Shown piece by piece: positions 15,028 to 22,896 of a DNA stretch of 22,896 bases. The stretch is from CACPJA01 sp964629335. GTDB lineage: Bacteria; Pseudomonadota; Gammaproteobacteria; Steroidobacterales; UBA11654. The notes under the pieces are model-generated. The model was not told the DNA's origin. It worked only from the letters and a program-made list of their open reading frames with translations, and searched no databases. Location: assembly GCA_964629335.1 (NCBI GenBank), contig CAZVRH010000017.1:1-22896 (forward strand), written 5' to 3'. How positions within the stretch are numbered: position 1 is the stretch's first letter; each line of letters opens with the position of its first letter. The translations under genes were made by a program, and so were the position numbers.

Positions 15028-16440
15028 ATGAAAATTTTTCCTAAGTTATTCTTAACCTCATCCATGAGTTTTCTTGTGGTGATTGGTCTTATACTGTTTG
15101 TGATTCAATGGAGGTTTCAACAGGATTTAATCCGCTATATCAATAGGGTAGAAACCAACCAATTGGAAACATTCGCATCAGAATTAGAAGAGTATTACGC
15201 CGAAGTTCAAACATGGGATTTTCTAGAGTCAAACCCTAGAATTGCAGAGCTCATATTACGACAAGCCAGATCCTTTGATCGTAATATTATAGTTGTTCCT
15301 CCGACGTTGAGAGAAAGAAGAAGGTTTAGGTTTTCGTTCGATGAAGTAGAAGATACTCAAGCCATCGGTCGTTTAATCTTATTAGATAAAGATAAGAATG
15401 TGGTTATCGGCACTAAAGATTTACCGGATAACCTTATTCAAATCCCCATAGAATATGAAGCAGAAGTGGTTGGAACATTGGCCTTACTGCCTTCCAATGA
15501 ACTGTTTGAAACAATTGATCTCCAATTTGCTGCTGCACAAAGACAAGCCTTGTATTTATCTGGATTTATAGCTTTATTGATTGCTGCCATCATTTCACTG
15601 ATCCTGACACAAAACATCAGTGGGCCGATAAGAAAATTGGCTAGAGGAACCAGAACTTTAATTAGTGGCGAATTCAAAACTAGAGTCAATATCAAAAATA
15701 AGGATGAACTGGGCAAATTATCAAGGGACTTTAATATACTAGCCAAAACCCTAGATAAAGAGGCGGAATCTGCTGACAAGTGGTTAGCTGACATCTCCCA
15801 TGAACTCAGAACACCGTTAGCTATCCTTAAAAGCGAATTAGAAGCCATTGAAGATGGCATCAGGGAGTTTGATGAAGAAACATTGAACTCACTGATTCAC
15901 GAGGTGAAAAGAATAAACACATTGGTTAATGACCTCTACGAACTCTCATTATCGGATTTAGGTGCGATGAAGTATCAAATGATAGAAACTGATATCAAAA
16001 CAAATATCGAATCCTCCATTGAATCCTTTAAGGAAAGATACAAAGAAGCAGAAATTAAGATAGTAACTCAATTGGAAGATGTGGGAACGATACTAGGAGA
16101 TCAGAATCGGCTTACCCAGTTGTTTACCAACCTCTTAGAAAACACACTAAAATATACAGACGGGCCTGGGACATTGAGGATAGACATGGAAGATATTGAT
16201 AATCAAATCGTTGTTTCCTTTGCTGATAGTGCACCGGGTGTTGATGAAGAAACTTTAGACAAAATCTTTGATCGTTTTTATCGCGTTGAATTATCTAGAT
16301 CAAGAGAAATGGGTGGGGCCGGTCTAGGACTCTCGATATGCAGTGAAATTGTAGATGCTCATTCAGGAACTATTAAAGCTAAGCAATCAATCATGGGTGG
16401 GTTAGAAATAATTATAAAATTAAACAAGGCTGAAGGATGA
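15028..16440 (+). CDS. baeS: Sensor histidine kinase BaeS
   Basis: A 470-residue inner-membrane kinase. Two helices (about 9-27 and 174-194) flank a periplasmic sensor region of about 145 residues; a HAMP linker (195-247), a HisKA domain with the phospho-acceptor His258 in WLADISHELRTPLAIL, and a HATPase domain with N-box NLLENTLKYTDG, DSAPGVDEE and GGAGLGLSIC follow. The HisKA and DSAPG segments match E. coli BaeS closely as I recall it. BaeS senses envelope damage and phosphorylates BaeR. It overlaps baeR by 4 nt (ATGA), sensor gene first. Confidence 0.93.
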   Translation: MKIFPKLFLTSSMSFLVVIGLILFVIQWRFQQDLIRYINRVETNQLETFASELEEYYAEVQTWDFLESNPRIAELILRQARSFDRNIIVVPPTLRERRRFRFSFDEVEDTQAIGRLILLDKDKNVVIGTKDLPDNLIQIPIEYEAEVVGTLALLPSNELFETIDLQFAAAQRQALYLSGFIALLIAAIISLILTQNISGPIRKLARGTRTLISGEFKTRVNIKNKDELGKLSRDFNILAKTLDKEAESADKWLADISHELRTPLAILKSELEAIEDGIREFDEETLNSLIHEVKRINTLVNDLYELSLSDLGAMKYQMIETDIKTNIESSIESFKERYKEAEIKIVTQLEDVGTILGDQNRLTQLFTNLLENTLKYTDGPGTLRIDMEDIDNQIVVSFADSAPGVDEETLDKIFDRFYRVELSRSREMGGAGLGLSICSEIVDAHSGTIKAKQSIMGGLEIIIKLNKAEG

Positions 16441-17114
16441 GTCAGACAATATTGATTGTAGAAGATGAAATAAAGCTTGCTAAAGTTTTGATTGATTATC
16501 TTAAAAAAGATAACTTTAAAACCAATCACCTTATCAACGGTAACGAGGTGGTGGACTGGGTCACTCGAAATAAGCCTGACTTAATTTTATTGGACCTTAT
16601 GTTGCCCGAGGTTAACGGTAAAGATATTTGTAAAGAAATCAGAGGGTTTTCCAAAGTACCCATAATCATGGTCACCGCTATGATCGATGAAATAGATCGA
16701 TTGATTGGACTGGAATTAGGCGCAGATGATTATATTTGCAAACCGTTTAGCCCAAAAGAAGTGGTGGCAAGAGTTAAGGCCGTTCTCAGAAGAACTGACC
16801 CTGCGTTTAAGAATGAAGTTGATCCTAGTGAATTTAAGATTGATCATGATGCCTTCTCTATCACCATTGGTGGCCAGAAGTTAGATTTAACTCCGGTTGA
16901 ATTCAGAATGATGGAAATGTTTATGAGTCAACCAGGAAGAGTTTATAATCGAGATCAAATTCTAAACAATGTTTTTGATGATGGAAGAATCGTTCTCGAT
17001 CGAACTGTTGATACTCACATAAAGAACTTAAGGCAAAAATTAAAAGAAGCTTCCCCGCAAAGGGATTATATTCGTTCGATCTATGGTATTGGTTACTCGT
17101 TCGAAAAAAGCTAG
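16437..17114 (+). CDS. baeR: Response regulator BaeR (OmpR family)
   Basis: A 225-residue protein with a receiver domain (phospho-acceptor Asp53, Thr80, Lys102 in YICKPFSP) and a C-terminal winged-helix domain (LDLTPVEFRMMEMF, DRTVDTHIKNLRQKL, YGIGYSF). EEIDRLIGLELGADDYICKP is close to E. coli BaeR. It should bind the repeats upstream of baeS and the Spy-like gene. It ends at a probable bidirectional terminator. Confidence 0.93.
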   Translation: MSQTILIVEDEIKLAKVLIDYLKKDNFKTNHLINGNEVVDWVTRNKPDLILLDLMLPEVNGKDICKEIRGFSKVPIIMVTAMIDEIDRLIGLELGADDYICKPFSPKEVVARVKAVLRRTDPAFKNEVDPSEFKIDHDAFSITIGGQKLDLTPVEFRMMEMFMSQPGRVYNRDQILNNVFDDGRIVLDRTVDTHIKNLRQKLKEASPQRDYIRSIYGIGYSFEKS

Positions 17115-17135
17115 TTAAAATCCCTAGTCTTTTTT
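17104..17135. terminator. Probable bidirectional terminator between baeR and DUF6512
   Basis: AAAAAAGCTAG (17104-17114) and CTAG-T-CTTTTTT (17124-17135) form an 11-bp stem with one bulged base and a 9-nt loop, spanning the two convergent stop codons. A-tract and T-tract on opposite sides suit both directions. The stem is A-T rich, so it may be weak. Confidence 0.45.
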
Positions 17136-17714
17136 AAACACCCGATAAGGTTCATAGTCTTCGAGAATTCCATACTCTCCGCTGTACTCGTACCCAAAAA
17201 AATTCTCAAACAAGAAGAATTTTGGAGGGTAGTAGGTGAAAGTAGAAAACATAACAAGCAGTGTGAGATAGCCTGCAAAAACTGTATTTTTAGCAGGTTT
17301 TATTAAAGGAGGTTTACTCATTATTTTATAGGCCACAACAGAGCTTAAACTTAAACCGATGACCATAGTTAGGAGGTCCATTTTAAAAAAACCGGTCCCG
17401 TATAAAGGAATCGAGATAGCCAAATACCCATAAAATGAAGCGCAAATACCAAGAGGAGTCATTACCAACGAGGCCAATTTGGCATACCAATAATTATTCG
17501 CAATGTCGCGTGTGTATGTGTATTGAACCAAGGCATAAATCAATCCTGGCCAAAAATACATTTTCAAATGCTCCCAAGTGCTTTCATTGACAGATGAGAA
17601 AAATGCAAGAGGCGTCCAAAACTCGCTCAACTCAAAAGAGAAATGAAACGCTGATCCTGCCATTGCAACCCAAATAAAACTCCCAATCTCCCATTGTATA
17701 AGTCTTCTTCTCAT
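17124..17714 (-). CDS. DUF6512-like membrane protein
   Basis: A 196-residue protein with about six hydrophobic helices. FSSVNESTWEHLKMYFWP (about residues 39-56) is the signature of the DUF6512 family as I recall it; function is not known. AGGAG at 17725-17729 overlaps the stop codon of the HupE gene, indicating translational coupling. It is the last of three co-directional genes. Confidence 0.72.
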   Translation of the reverse strand: MRRRLIQWEIGSFIWVAMAGSAFHFSFELSEFWTPLAFFSSVNESTWEHLKMYFWPGLIYALVQYTYTRDIANNYWYAKLASLVMTPLGICASFYGYLAISIPLYGTGFFKMDLLTMVIGLSLSSVVAYKIMSKPPLIKPAKNTVFAGYLTLLVMFSTFTYYPPKFFLFENFFGYEYSGEYGILEDYEPYRVFKKD

Positions 17715-17727
17715 CTCTATTGTTCTC

Positions 17728-18312
17728 CTAAAAAGCAGAGATTAAAAAATAGAGCCCTGAGCATGCAATCAATCCTCCTAGGACCCTCAGGAGAATTTTC
17801 CCTTTTTCATAATGTGTAGAAATATCGGCTAAAATCAAACCTGTGATATGTAAAAGCACGGTGCCAGTCATAAAACCAGCAATGTATGGAGCAGGCTCGG
17901 CAATTGTAGGTATTTCCTCTCCATGTGCATAACCATGGAAAATAGCAAATACAGCCACAGCAATCATAGCAAATCTAGAATCGAGCCTTTGCTCAGCTGC
18001 TAATGAAGACCCTAGAAGCAAAACAGAGAGGGCAATTCCAATCTCGTAGCCGCTTAATCCACCTAGATTTAACCCTATTAAACCACCAACAAACATTACC
18101 GTTACAAAGGTTGAAGGGACAGTCCAAATTGCTCTACCGCCTATTTGAGCACTAACCATACCGACGCTTACCATTGCCAAGAGATGATCCAAACCTAGAA
18201 CGGGGTGAGTTATTCCGCTGAGAAAAGGGCCATAAGGTAGACTTTGAGCTTCATGAGAGAATAATGGCATTGAAAAGAAAAGCAGCAAGGATATAGAAAT
18301 GTATTTTTTCAT
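17728..18312 (-). CDS. HupE/UreJ-family metal permease
   Basis: A 194-residue protein with a signal peptide (1-19) and about six helices. The family motif HPVLGLDHLLAM (36-47) and the later FHGYAHGEE are both present; these His and Asp/Glu residues are the metal-binding signature of the HupE/UreJ nickel/cobalt transporters. No hydrogenase or urease is in the window, so cobalt (B12) or nickel for an enzyme encoded elsewhere is possible. It begins 5 nt after the alpha/beta hydrolase. Confidence 0.9.
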   Translation of the reverse strand: MKKYISISLLLFFSMPLFSHEAQSLPYGPFLSGITHPVLGLDHLLAMVSVGMVSAQIGGRAIWTVPSTFVTVMFVGGLIGLNLGGLSGYEIGIALSVLLLGSSLAAEQRLDSRFAMIAVAVFAIFHGYAHGEEIPTIAEPAPYIAGFMTGTVLLHITGLILADISTHYEKGKILLRVLGGLIACSGLYFLISAF

Positions 18313-18317
18313 AGGGC

Positions 18318-19298
18318 CTAGTTAGTTGTTTTTAAAAAATCTAGAACTTTCTGATTTACTATCTCGGGTTGATCATAAATGGCAGCGTGCCCGGCATCTT
18401 TGATGACTTCAATTTCTAAATGAGGGATTAGTTTTTTTATTTTCTTACTAATTTTATATGGGTTATATAGAACTTCGAATTCACCAAATATAAGTAACCC
18501 TTTATTGCTAAATTCTTTGAGCTTCTTTTTATCAACCGAAAAGAAGAATTTTCCTATAACTTTAAGCGCTTTAATGTAATTCACTCTTGACGTTTCCTCG
18601 TTATAAACCCCCAGTGATTTATCAACTCTATAAAAGCGTGTGCACAACGCCATTCCTCTAGCTAGTTGTCGATCAAAAGACCCAAACGTTTTGCCAGATC
18701 TAGGCTTTGAAAATGAAGAAGCGGTTAAATCATCGGATAAAGCATCAGCATCTTTTTTCTTAGCCATAGCCCTAGAAAACCATTGGTGAAAAGGTAACCT
18801 TGCTCTAGCCAGTCCTGTGGGACCGCACATAACAACCTTATCTATTAATGTAGATTTACGGATTGCCATGTCCATGGCAGTTGTACCGCCAGTGCTAACA
18901 CCAACGCAATGGGGCTTGTCTAATTGCAAGCCATGAATGACATCTTCTAGCCAGTCAATAAAATCATCATTAAATACGGATGGAGGATTAGGGTCACTGT
19001 TTCCTGGTTGACCAACGATGTCAAGAGCATAAACTTTGAAGTGTTTAGAGAATTCATTAATTTGATGTCTCCAAAGAGGAGCACAACCGGCGACACCAGG
19101 AATTAAAATTAAGGGTTTTTCGTGGTTTTTCCCGGCAACAATTGCGTGAGTTGTGCCAAATCTTGTGTCGACATATTCTGATTCATGATCGACAGTAATT
19201 TCTTCTTTTACTCTCTTATACCAGGACATAATCTTCTCTAAGCCTTCTTCTGACTTATATAATTTCATGCTAGGTTTGTGGTTGTTCTCTTCGAGCAT
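18318..19298 (-). CDS. Alpha/beta hydrolase
   Basis: A 326-residue alpha/beta-hydrolase fold protein with nucleophile Ser135 in GVSTGG, an oxyanion-hole region IPGVAGCAPLW, a GEFEVLYNP acid-loop segment, and catalytic His304 in AGHAA. No signal peptide is seen, so cytoplasmic. Start is ATG 19296-19298 after AGGGG; Met11 is an alternative. Substrate unknown. It starts a likely operon with the HupE-family and DUF6512 genes (gaps 5 and 13 nt). Confidence 0.88.
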   Translation of the reverse strand: MLEENNHKPSMKLYKSEEGLEKIMSWYKRVKEEITVDHESEYVDTRFGTTHAIVAGKNHEKPLILIPGVAGCAPLWRHQINEFSKHFKVYALDIVGQPGNSDPNPPSVFNDDFIDWLEDVIHGLQLDKPHCVGVSTGGTTAMDMAIRKSTLIDKVVMCGPTGLARARLPFHQWFSRAMAKKKDADALSDDLTASSFSKPRSGKTFGSFDRQLARGMALCTRFYRVDKSLGVYNEETSRVNYIKALKVIGKFFFSVDKKKLKEFSNKGLLIFGEFEVLYNPYKISKKIKKLIPHLEIEVIKDAGHAAIYDQPEIVNQKVLDFLKTTN

Positions 19299-19401
19299 TA
19301 ATTTAACCCCTAATCACTATCATTATTCGACAACTTTTAATGATGTGGATTCAGTAAATCTAATTTAATTAAAATAATCCCTTTTGAATTTTTAGTGCTT
19401 T

Positions 19402-19488
19402 TGGTGCCCAGGGCCGGACTCGAACCGGCACGAGAAAAATCTCAACGGATTTTAAGTCCGTAGCGTCTACCAATTCCGCCACCCGGGC
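19402..19488 (-). tRNA. tRNA-Leu(UAA)
   Basis: 87 bases with acceptor GCCCGGG pairing with CCTGGGC, a long variable arm, the anticodon loop CTTAAAA giving UAA, a T-arm GGTTCGAGTC, and encoded CCA at 19402-19404. It starts 10 bases after the tRNA-Cys gene; the two are probably co-transcribed. Confidence 0.95.
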
Positions 19489-19498
19489 TCAAAAATCG

Positions 19499-19569
19499 AG
19501 GCAAGGATCGGAATCGAACCGACGTCCACGGCTTTGCAGGCCGCTGCATAACCACTCTGCCACCTTGCC
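19499..19569 (-). tRNA. tRNA-Cys(GCA)
   Basis: 71 bases, acceptor GGCAAGG paired to CCTTGCC, anticodon loop CTGCAAA (GCA), T-arm GGTTCGATTCC, and discriminator U73 at 19499. The next three bases read CGA, so CCA is not encoded, unlike the neighbouring tRNA-Leu. Confidence 0.95.
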
Positions 19570-19582
19570 AAATAAAACACCG

Positions 19583-19588
19583 ATTATA
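19583..19588 (-). promoter_or_regulatory. -10 box of the tRNA-Cys/Leu transcript
   Basis: TATAAT on the minus strand, 13 bases before tRNA-Cys. The expected -35 is not recognisable. Confidence 0.45.
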
Positions 19589-19703
19589 CATCCTCTCTTT
19601 GAATTTAGCTTCTTGGTTTTGGATTTATCAAAAAAATAATTGATTGTGATACGTTTGGGTATCCTTTGAGTTAAAGGAAGAGGCATGTAATAAAGACTCT
19701 TCT

Positions 19704-20537
19704 TTATAACTTCTCTTTAATTAAATTCTTGGCTATAAATTTTATGTTCTTCCATTCGCTTAAGCGACGAATGGTGTAGGGAAGCCAATTTTTTCCATAA
19801 GGTAGATAGATTCCAACCGAATGCTTTTTATTAAATTTTTGTTGCAAATCTCTTCTCACCCCGAAGAGAAATTCAAACTGTATGTTTTGGTATCTATCAG
19901 ACTCGATTAATGAATCTAGGAGTATCTCATCATGAGTGGCCACTGCATCTTCATTGCCTTTGTAATTGGAAAGAAGATGAGCTAGTTTTAAAAAATTTTC
20001 TCTAATGTCCCTCATGTGCATGAAAGCAATAACCTTATTTTCCTTATACGCACCTTTAACCAAACGCACAGAAATATCTTCTGACTTCAATGACTTTAAA
20101 TCATCCTCAGTTCTATATAAATTAGCTTGTAAAGCAACACCGATTACGTTTGGAACTCGTTGATTCAGTCGTTGACATAGCTCAATTGTAGAATCAGTTG
20201 TTGTGCTGTCCTCCATATCAAAACGAATCGTTTGTTCTGAAAGCTTTGCTTGCTCAACGATTGGAGTTAAGTATTCCAGACAATCTTCTTTCGAATTATT
20301 GAGACCCAATAGAGACGGTTTAATTGAAAGGCTCACGTTTCGGGTTGAAAAGAGCTTTAAAGCCTTTAGGTATTGTTTCTGAGCGATCTTAATTTCTTCT
20401 TGATTCTTAGCGGACTCACCAACCAGATTAAGCGCAATCTTAAATCCCAGATTATGAAGGTTGAGTACTTGCCGAGATGCATCTTCTAGGGTCTGACCGG
20501 CTATAAATCGTTTGGCAAATGGATAAAGTAGTTTCAA
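19704..20537 (-). CDS. Proline dehydrogenase (monofunctional PRODH)
   Basis: A 277-residue FAD-dependent proline dehydrogenase, oxidising proline to pyrroline-5-carboxylate. Motifs run in family order: LSIKPSLLGL, IRFDMEDS, GVALQANLYRTEDDL, VRLVKGAYKE, ATHDE, FEFLFGVRRDLQ, and GIYLPYGKNWLPYTIRRLSEW, ending in the substrate-binding YxxRR. It is the stand-alone form without the P5C dehydrogenase domain of PutA. It overlaps the upstream amidohydrolase by 4 nt (ATGA), so both are translated together. Confidence 0.9.
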   Translation of the reverse strand: MKLLYPFAKRFIAGQTLEDASRQVLNLHNLGFKIALNLVGESAKNQEEIKIAQKQYLKALKLFSTRNVSLSIKPSLLGLNNSKEDCLEYLTPIVEQAKLSEQTIRFDMEDSTTTDSTIELCQRLNQRVPNVIGVALQANLYRTEDDLKSLKSEDISVRLVKGAYKENKVIAFMHMRDIRENFLKLAHLLSNYKGNEDAVATHDEILLDSLIESDRYQNIQFEFLFGVRRDLQQKFNKKHSVGIYLPYGKNWLPYTIRRLSEWKNIKFIAKNLIKEKL

Positions 20538-22240
20538 TTCTTTGAGAAGACCAATTGACCTGCAAAGTATGTTTTTGCAACTTTTGTAAACTTTAACTCG
20601 CGCCCAACTGGTTTTGAAAGAGTTTGATCAAGGATAACAAAATCAGCATATTTACCGACACTGATACTGCCAATTTGGTCGCCCCACCCTGCTAAATCTG
20701 CTCCCACTTGAGTATAAGCATAGAGAGCCTGCTCAAAACTAAGTGCTTGCTCAGGATACCAAGGACCTTCATACAAACCGCTTGGACTTTCCCTGAACAC
20801 CGCGTCGGCCAATTGAACCAGCGGTGAAAATGGGGAAGTGGCAAAATCGCTACTGAGACCTAAACGAACCCCAGACCTGAGAAAAGAATTCCACATATAA
20901 GTGTATTTTTCTCTTTCAACTCCCACTCTAGGAGTTATGTATTTGCCTATCACTCCGGTGCCATGATTAGGCTGCATAGAGGCTGTAACCTTCAACTTCC
21001 TGAATCTTTCTATATCACTAGGCTCTATGATTTCAATATGTTCAATGCGGTTTGCTAAAGAGCTATTGGCACTGTATTCAAATGCGTTTAAGGCCATCTT
21101 AACGCCTCGATCACCAATGGCATGAATGGCGACTGGCATGCCAAGACTATTGGCACGCTCAACTAAACGATTTATCTCTGTTTGGATATAAAATGGCTCT
21201 CCGATAATTTCAGGTCGATCTGAATAAGGATCAATCAATGCTGCTGTATGGGTAGATAGAACTCCATCAATCACGTATTTAATAAATCCGTATTCAATCA
21301 AGGGTCCGTAATCTGGATCATGAACTTTATATTGCTTTAAAAGTTGTGTAACTAGATCCGCATCATTAGTGCTATCTTCTTCTTGACTGAATTTTGAATG
21401 CTCTCCCCAGAATACCCTCACGGATAATTTTTTATTAAGCGCTAGGTCCTTGTATTTATCTAATTCAATACGACTGGACATGTCATGCACACTGGTAATT
21501 CCAAAAGAGTTTGCATAATCCAAAACCTGCTCTATCTTATCTCTCGCTAGATCAGAATCTCTAATATACGTTGGAGCATCCCAAATAAGTTGCATTGCCC
21601 CTTCAAGGAGAATTCCATTGGGCTTACCAGAGAGTTCATCTATCAGTATTTGACCCCCTTTCGGAACTTCTGAATCTGCTCTAATATTAGCTTTTTCGAT
21701 AGCTAAAGAATTGACCCACATCGAGTGTCCATCAATGTCTGAAAGTGCAACGGGATTATTTGGAGAGACGCTATCCAATTCCCAACGGGTAGGTAAACCT
21801 TTGTTCTCGAAGGTATAATCCCAACGACCGCCTAAAAGCCATTCACCAGGTTCCATGGTCTCCACCCTATCTGCGATCATCTGAAGCCAAACAGATTTCT
21901 CTGCTATACCGGTCAAATTGATGCCGGTAACAATATTTGAGCCAGAAGATAAATGAGTGTGACTGTCTATAAATCCAGGCAATACAGTTTTTCCTTCAGC
22001 ATCAATAACCTTGGTCTTGCCAGTTTGGAGTTTTAAGATTTCTGAAGAGCTGCCTATCGCTATAAATTTACTATCTTTTATAGCCACAGCTTCTGAAGTG
22101 GGTTGATTTGGATCTGAAGTTCTTATATCAGCATTAACTAGAATAAAATCAGGAGATGCGAGTGACGTGTCAAATACGACGATAAAAATAAATGAAATGA
22201 CAAGCTTGGAGCAAGCAATTAAGACCTTTCTTATGTTCAT
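20534..22240 (-). CDS. Exported YtcJ-like amidohydrolase
   Basis: A 568-residue metal-dependent amidohydrolase. N-terminal hydrophobic signal (about 8-28) suggests export. HxH motif is His94-x-His96 in FIDSHTHL; later family segments include SVHDMSS, IKYVIDGVLSTHTAAL, AIHAIGDRGV, RIEHIEII and LSSDFATSPFSPL with the metal-ligand Asp. The layout is that of the YtcJ/LAF3-like branch. The frame can start at TTG 22243; ATG 22240 is preferred because AAGG at 22247-22250 sits six bases upstream. Substrate unknown. Coupling to proline dehydrogenase suggests it might release proline or a proline-like amide. Confidence 0.9.
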   Translation of the reverse strand: MNIRKVLIACSKLVISFIFIVVFDTSLASPDFILVNADIRTSDPNQPTSEAVAIKDSKFIAIGSSSEILKLQTGKTKVIDAEGKTVLPGFIDSHTHLSSGSNIVTGINLTGIAEKSVWLQMIADRVETMEPGEWLLGGRWDYTFENKGLPTRWELDSVSPNNPVALSDIDGHSMWVNSLAIEKANIRADSEVPKGGQILIDELSGKPNGILLEGAMQLIWDAPTYIRDSDLARDKIEQVLDYANSFGITSVHDMSSRIELDKYKDLALNKKLSVRVFWGEHSKFSQEEDSTNDADLVTQLLKQYKVHDPDYGPLIEYGFIKYVIDGVLSTHTAALIDPYSDRPEIIGEPFYIQTEINRLVERANSLGMPVAIHAIGDRGVKMALNAFEYSANSSLANRIEHIEIIEPSDIERFRKLKVTASMQPNHGTGVIGKYITPRVGVEREKYTYMWNSFLRSGVRLGLSSDFATSPFSPLVQLADAVFRESPSGLYEGPWYPEQALSFEQALYAYTQVGADLAGWGDQIGSISVGKYADFVILDQTLSKPVGRELKFTKVAKTYFAGQLVFSKN

Positions 22241-22259
22241 CAATAACCTTGAATTATGT

Positions 22260-22305
22260 CCTAGAGAACATTGTATATTTTTTTTATATTTAAATGCTCT
22301 CTAGG
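22260..22305. repeat. 13-bp-arm inverted repeat upstream of the amidohydrolase-PRODH operon
   Basis: Arms 22260-22272 and 22293-22305 pair at 12 of 13 positions (the 13th would be G-U in minus-strand RNA), around a 20-nt A/T loop. It ends 19 bases before the amidohydrolase ATG. The loop holds TAAATA/TATAAA, so it could also contain a -10. It lacks a U-tract, so it is not a normal terminator. Confidence 0.5.
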
Positions 22306-22333
22306 TAATTTTAATTCAACAAGCTTTTAGATC

Positions 22334-22768
22334 TTATTTGAATACAACTCGATTGATAATTTGATTGTCAACCATTTTTCTGATGTCTTCATAACTCTTT
22401 GCTATGGTGTCTAATTCATCCTCAGTATCGGCATAGCGTTCTTCAAGAATTTCATTAACCTTATTCCATCTGCCTTCATCTGGTTGCATAGCAGCCATAT
22501 TTTCATACGTGATGGTTAACCAAACATTCGGACTGTTAGCATTATCAGAAGTGTAGACACCGTAATCGACAATGTAACCAAGTTCTTTTTGGATTTCCAT
22601 GCTTCTCACCCATGTCTTTTTAAGATTAACGATATAATTATCTAAATAATTTGGTTGGACAGAAACAACGGTAAGTTGAATGAAGTTCTCGCTTGGCTCA
22701 TAGTCTTTATATATCTCTGCAAAAGAAATGTTTGCAAAGAAAACAGAAATAAGTAGTAAATATTTCAT
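22334..22768 (-). CDS. Small exported protein of unknown function
   Basis: A 144-residue protein with a clear signal peptide (1-17, cut at SFA-E). The mature part (126 residues) alternates beta-like stretches (ENFIQLTVVSVQP, NVWLTITY) with helices, which could be a dimeric alpha-beta barrel, but no family is recognised. TAGGAG lies about four bases before the ATG. It is followed by a 90-nt gap and the amidohydrolase. Confidence 0.8.
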   Translation of the reverse strand: MKYLLLISVFFANISFAEIYKDYEPSENFIQLTVVSVQPNYLDNYIVNLKKTWVRSMEIQKELGYIVDYGVYTSDNANSPNVWLTITYENMAAMQPDEGRWNKVNEILEERYADTEDELDTIAKSYEDIRKMVDNQIINRVVFK

Positions 22769-22789
22769 GATTTCTCCTAATTAATTTAA

Positions 22790-22865
22790 TGGAGCGGGAA
22801 ACGAGATTCGAACTCGCGACCTCAACCTTGGCAAGGTTGCGCTCTACCAACTGAGCTATTCCCGC
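22790..22865 (-). tRNA. tRNA-Gly(GCC)
   Basis: 76 bases with acceptor GCGGGAA, D-arm AGCTCAGTTGGTAGAGC, anticodon GCC in CCTTGCCAAGG, T-arm GAGTTCGAATCTC, U73 and encoded CCA (22790-22792). A minus-strand TAGAAT (plus 22882-22887) may be its -10. Confidence 0.95.
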
Positions 22866-22896
22866 TTAAAGTAAGGGATTTATTCTAACTCTATCT

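Noticed and set aside
19489..19686. A 65-codon open frame on the minus strand
   Set aside because: It runs across the tRNA-Cys gene and gives the familiar KVAEWLCSGLQSRGRRFDS artefact of translated tRNA.
19673..19705. A weak stem (AAAGGAAGAG / CTCTTCTTT) at the end of the proline dehydrogenase gene
   Set aside because: It has a bulge, overlaps the stop codon and lacks a good U-tract, so I do not call a terminator.
1..22896. Mobile elements, prophage, CRISPR or plasmid origin
   Set aside because: No transposase, integrase, phage gene, repeat-spacer array or replication gene is visible on either strand.

Overview
The window looks like part of the chromosome of an AT-rich gammaproteobacterium, probably a free-living marine heterotroph. 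This is inferred from short intergenic gaps, many 1-4 nt gene overlaps, a System I cytochrome c maturation operon in the usual proteobacterial order, a BaeS/BaeR two-component pair of enterobacterial type, and gammaproteobacteria-like tRNAs. I cannot name a genus from sequence alone. Nothing suggests a plasmid, phage or insertion sequence, and no CRISPR array is present. No stretch over about 180 bases lacks a gene.

Layout. (1) 1-5782 is a divergent catabolic-looking cluster. On the minus strand an MFS transporter precedes a short-chain dehydrogenase that runs off the left edge. On the plus strand lie a Rieske non-heme iron oxygenase, a second SDR, an aldo/keto reductase, a protein resembling 2,4-diacetylphloroglucinol (DAPG) hydrolase, and a 36-residue one-helix membrane microprotein. 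The two arms share an 79-base gap holding a 12-bp-arm inverted repeat over a plus-strand -10 box. (2) 5787-7116 (minus) encodes a MOSC protein, an exported rhodanese and a DUF962/Mpo1-like membrane protein. (3) 7142-13192 (minus) is a complete ccmABCDEFGHI operon, including a 47-residue CcmD; an MDR-family reductase (13216-14214) lies just upstream. (4) 14292-17135 is an envelope-stress module: a Spy/CpxP-like periplasmic protein with its own terminator, divergent from baeS-baeR, with four helically phased direct repeats between the promoters. (5) 17124-19298 (minus) is an alpha/beta hydrolase, a HupE/UreJ-family permease and a DUF6512 membrane protein. (6) 19402-22865 (minus) holds tRNA-Leu(UAA), tRNA-Cys(GCA), a monofunctional proline dehydrogenase coupled to an exported YtcJ-like amidohydrolase, a small exported protein of unknown function, and tRNA-Gly(GCC).

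How they work together. The left cluster reads as import plus oxidation, carbonyl reduction and hydrolytic C-C cleavage of a small, perhaps phenolic or acyl-phloroglucinol-like, compound; the substrate is unknown. The ccm block handles periplasmic heme attachment to c-type cytochromes. BaeSR and the Spy-like protein form an apparently self-contained stress circuit. The strongest candidates for something new are the Rieske/DAPG-hydrolase-like cluster with its microprotein, and the phased-repeat control region between the Spy-like gene and baeSR.
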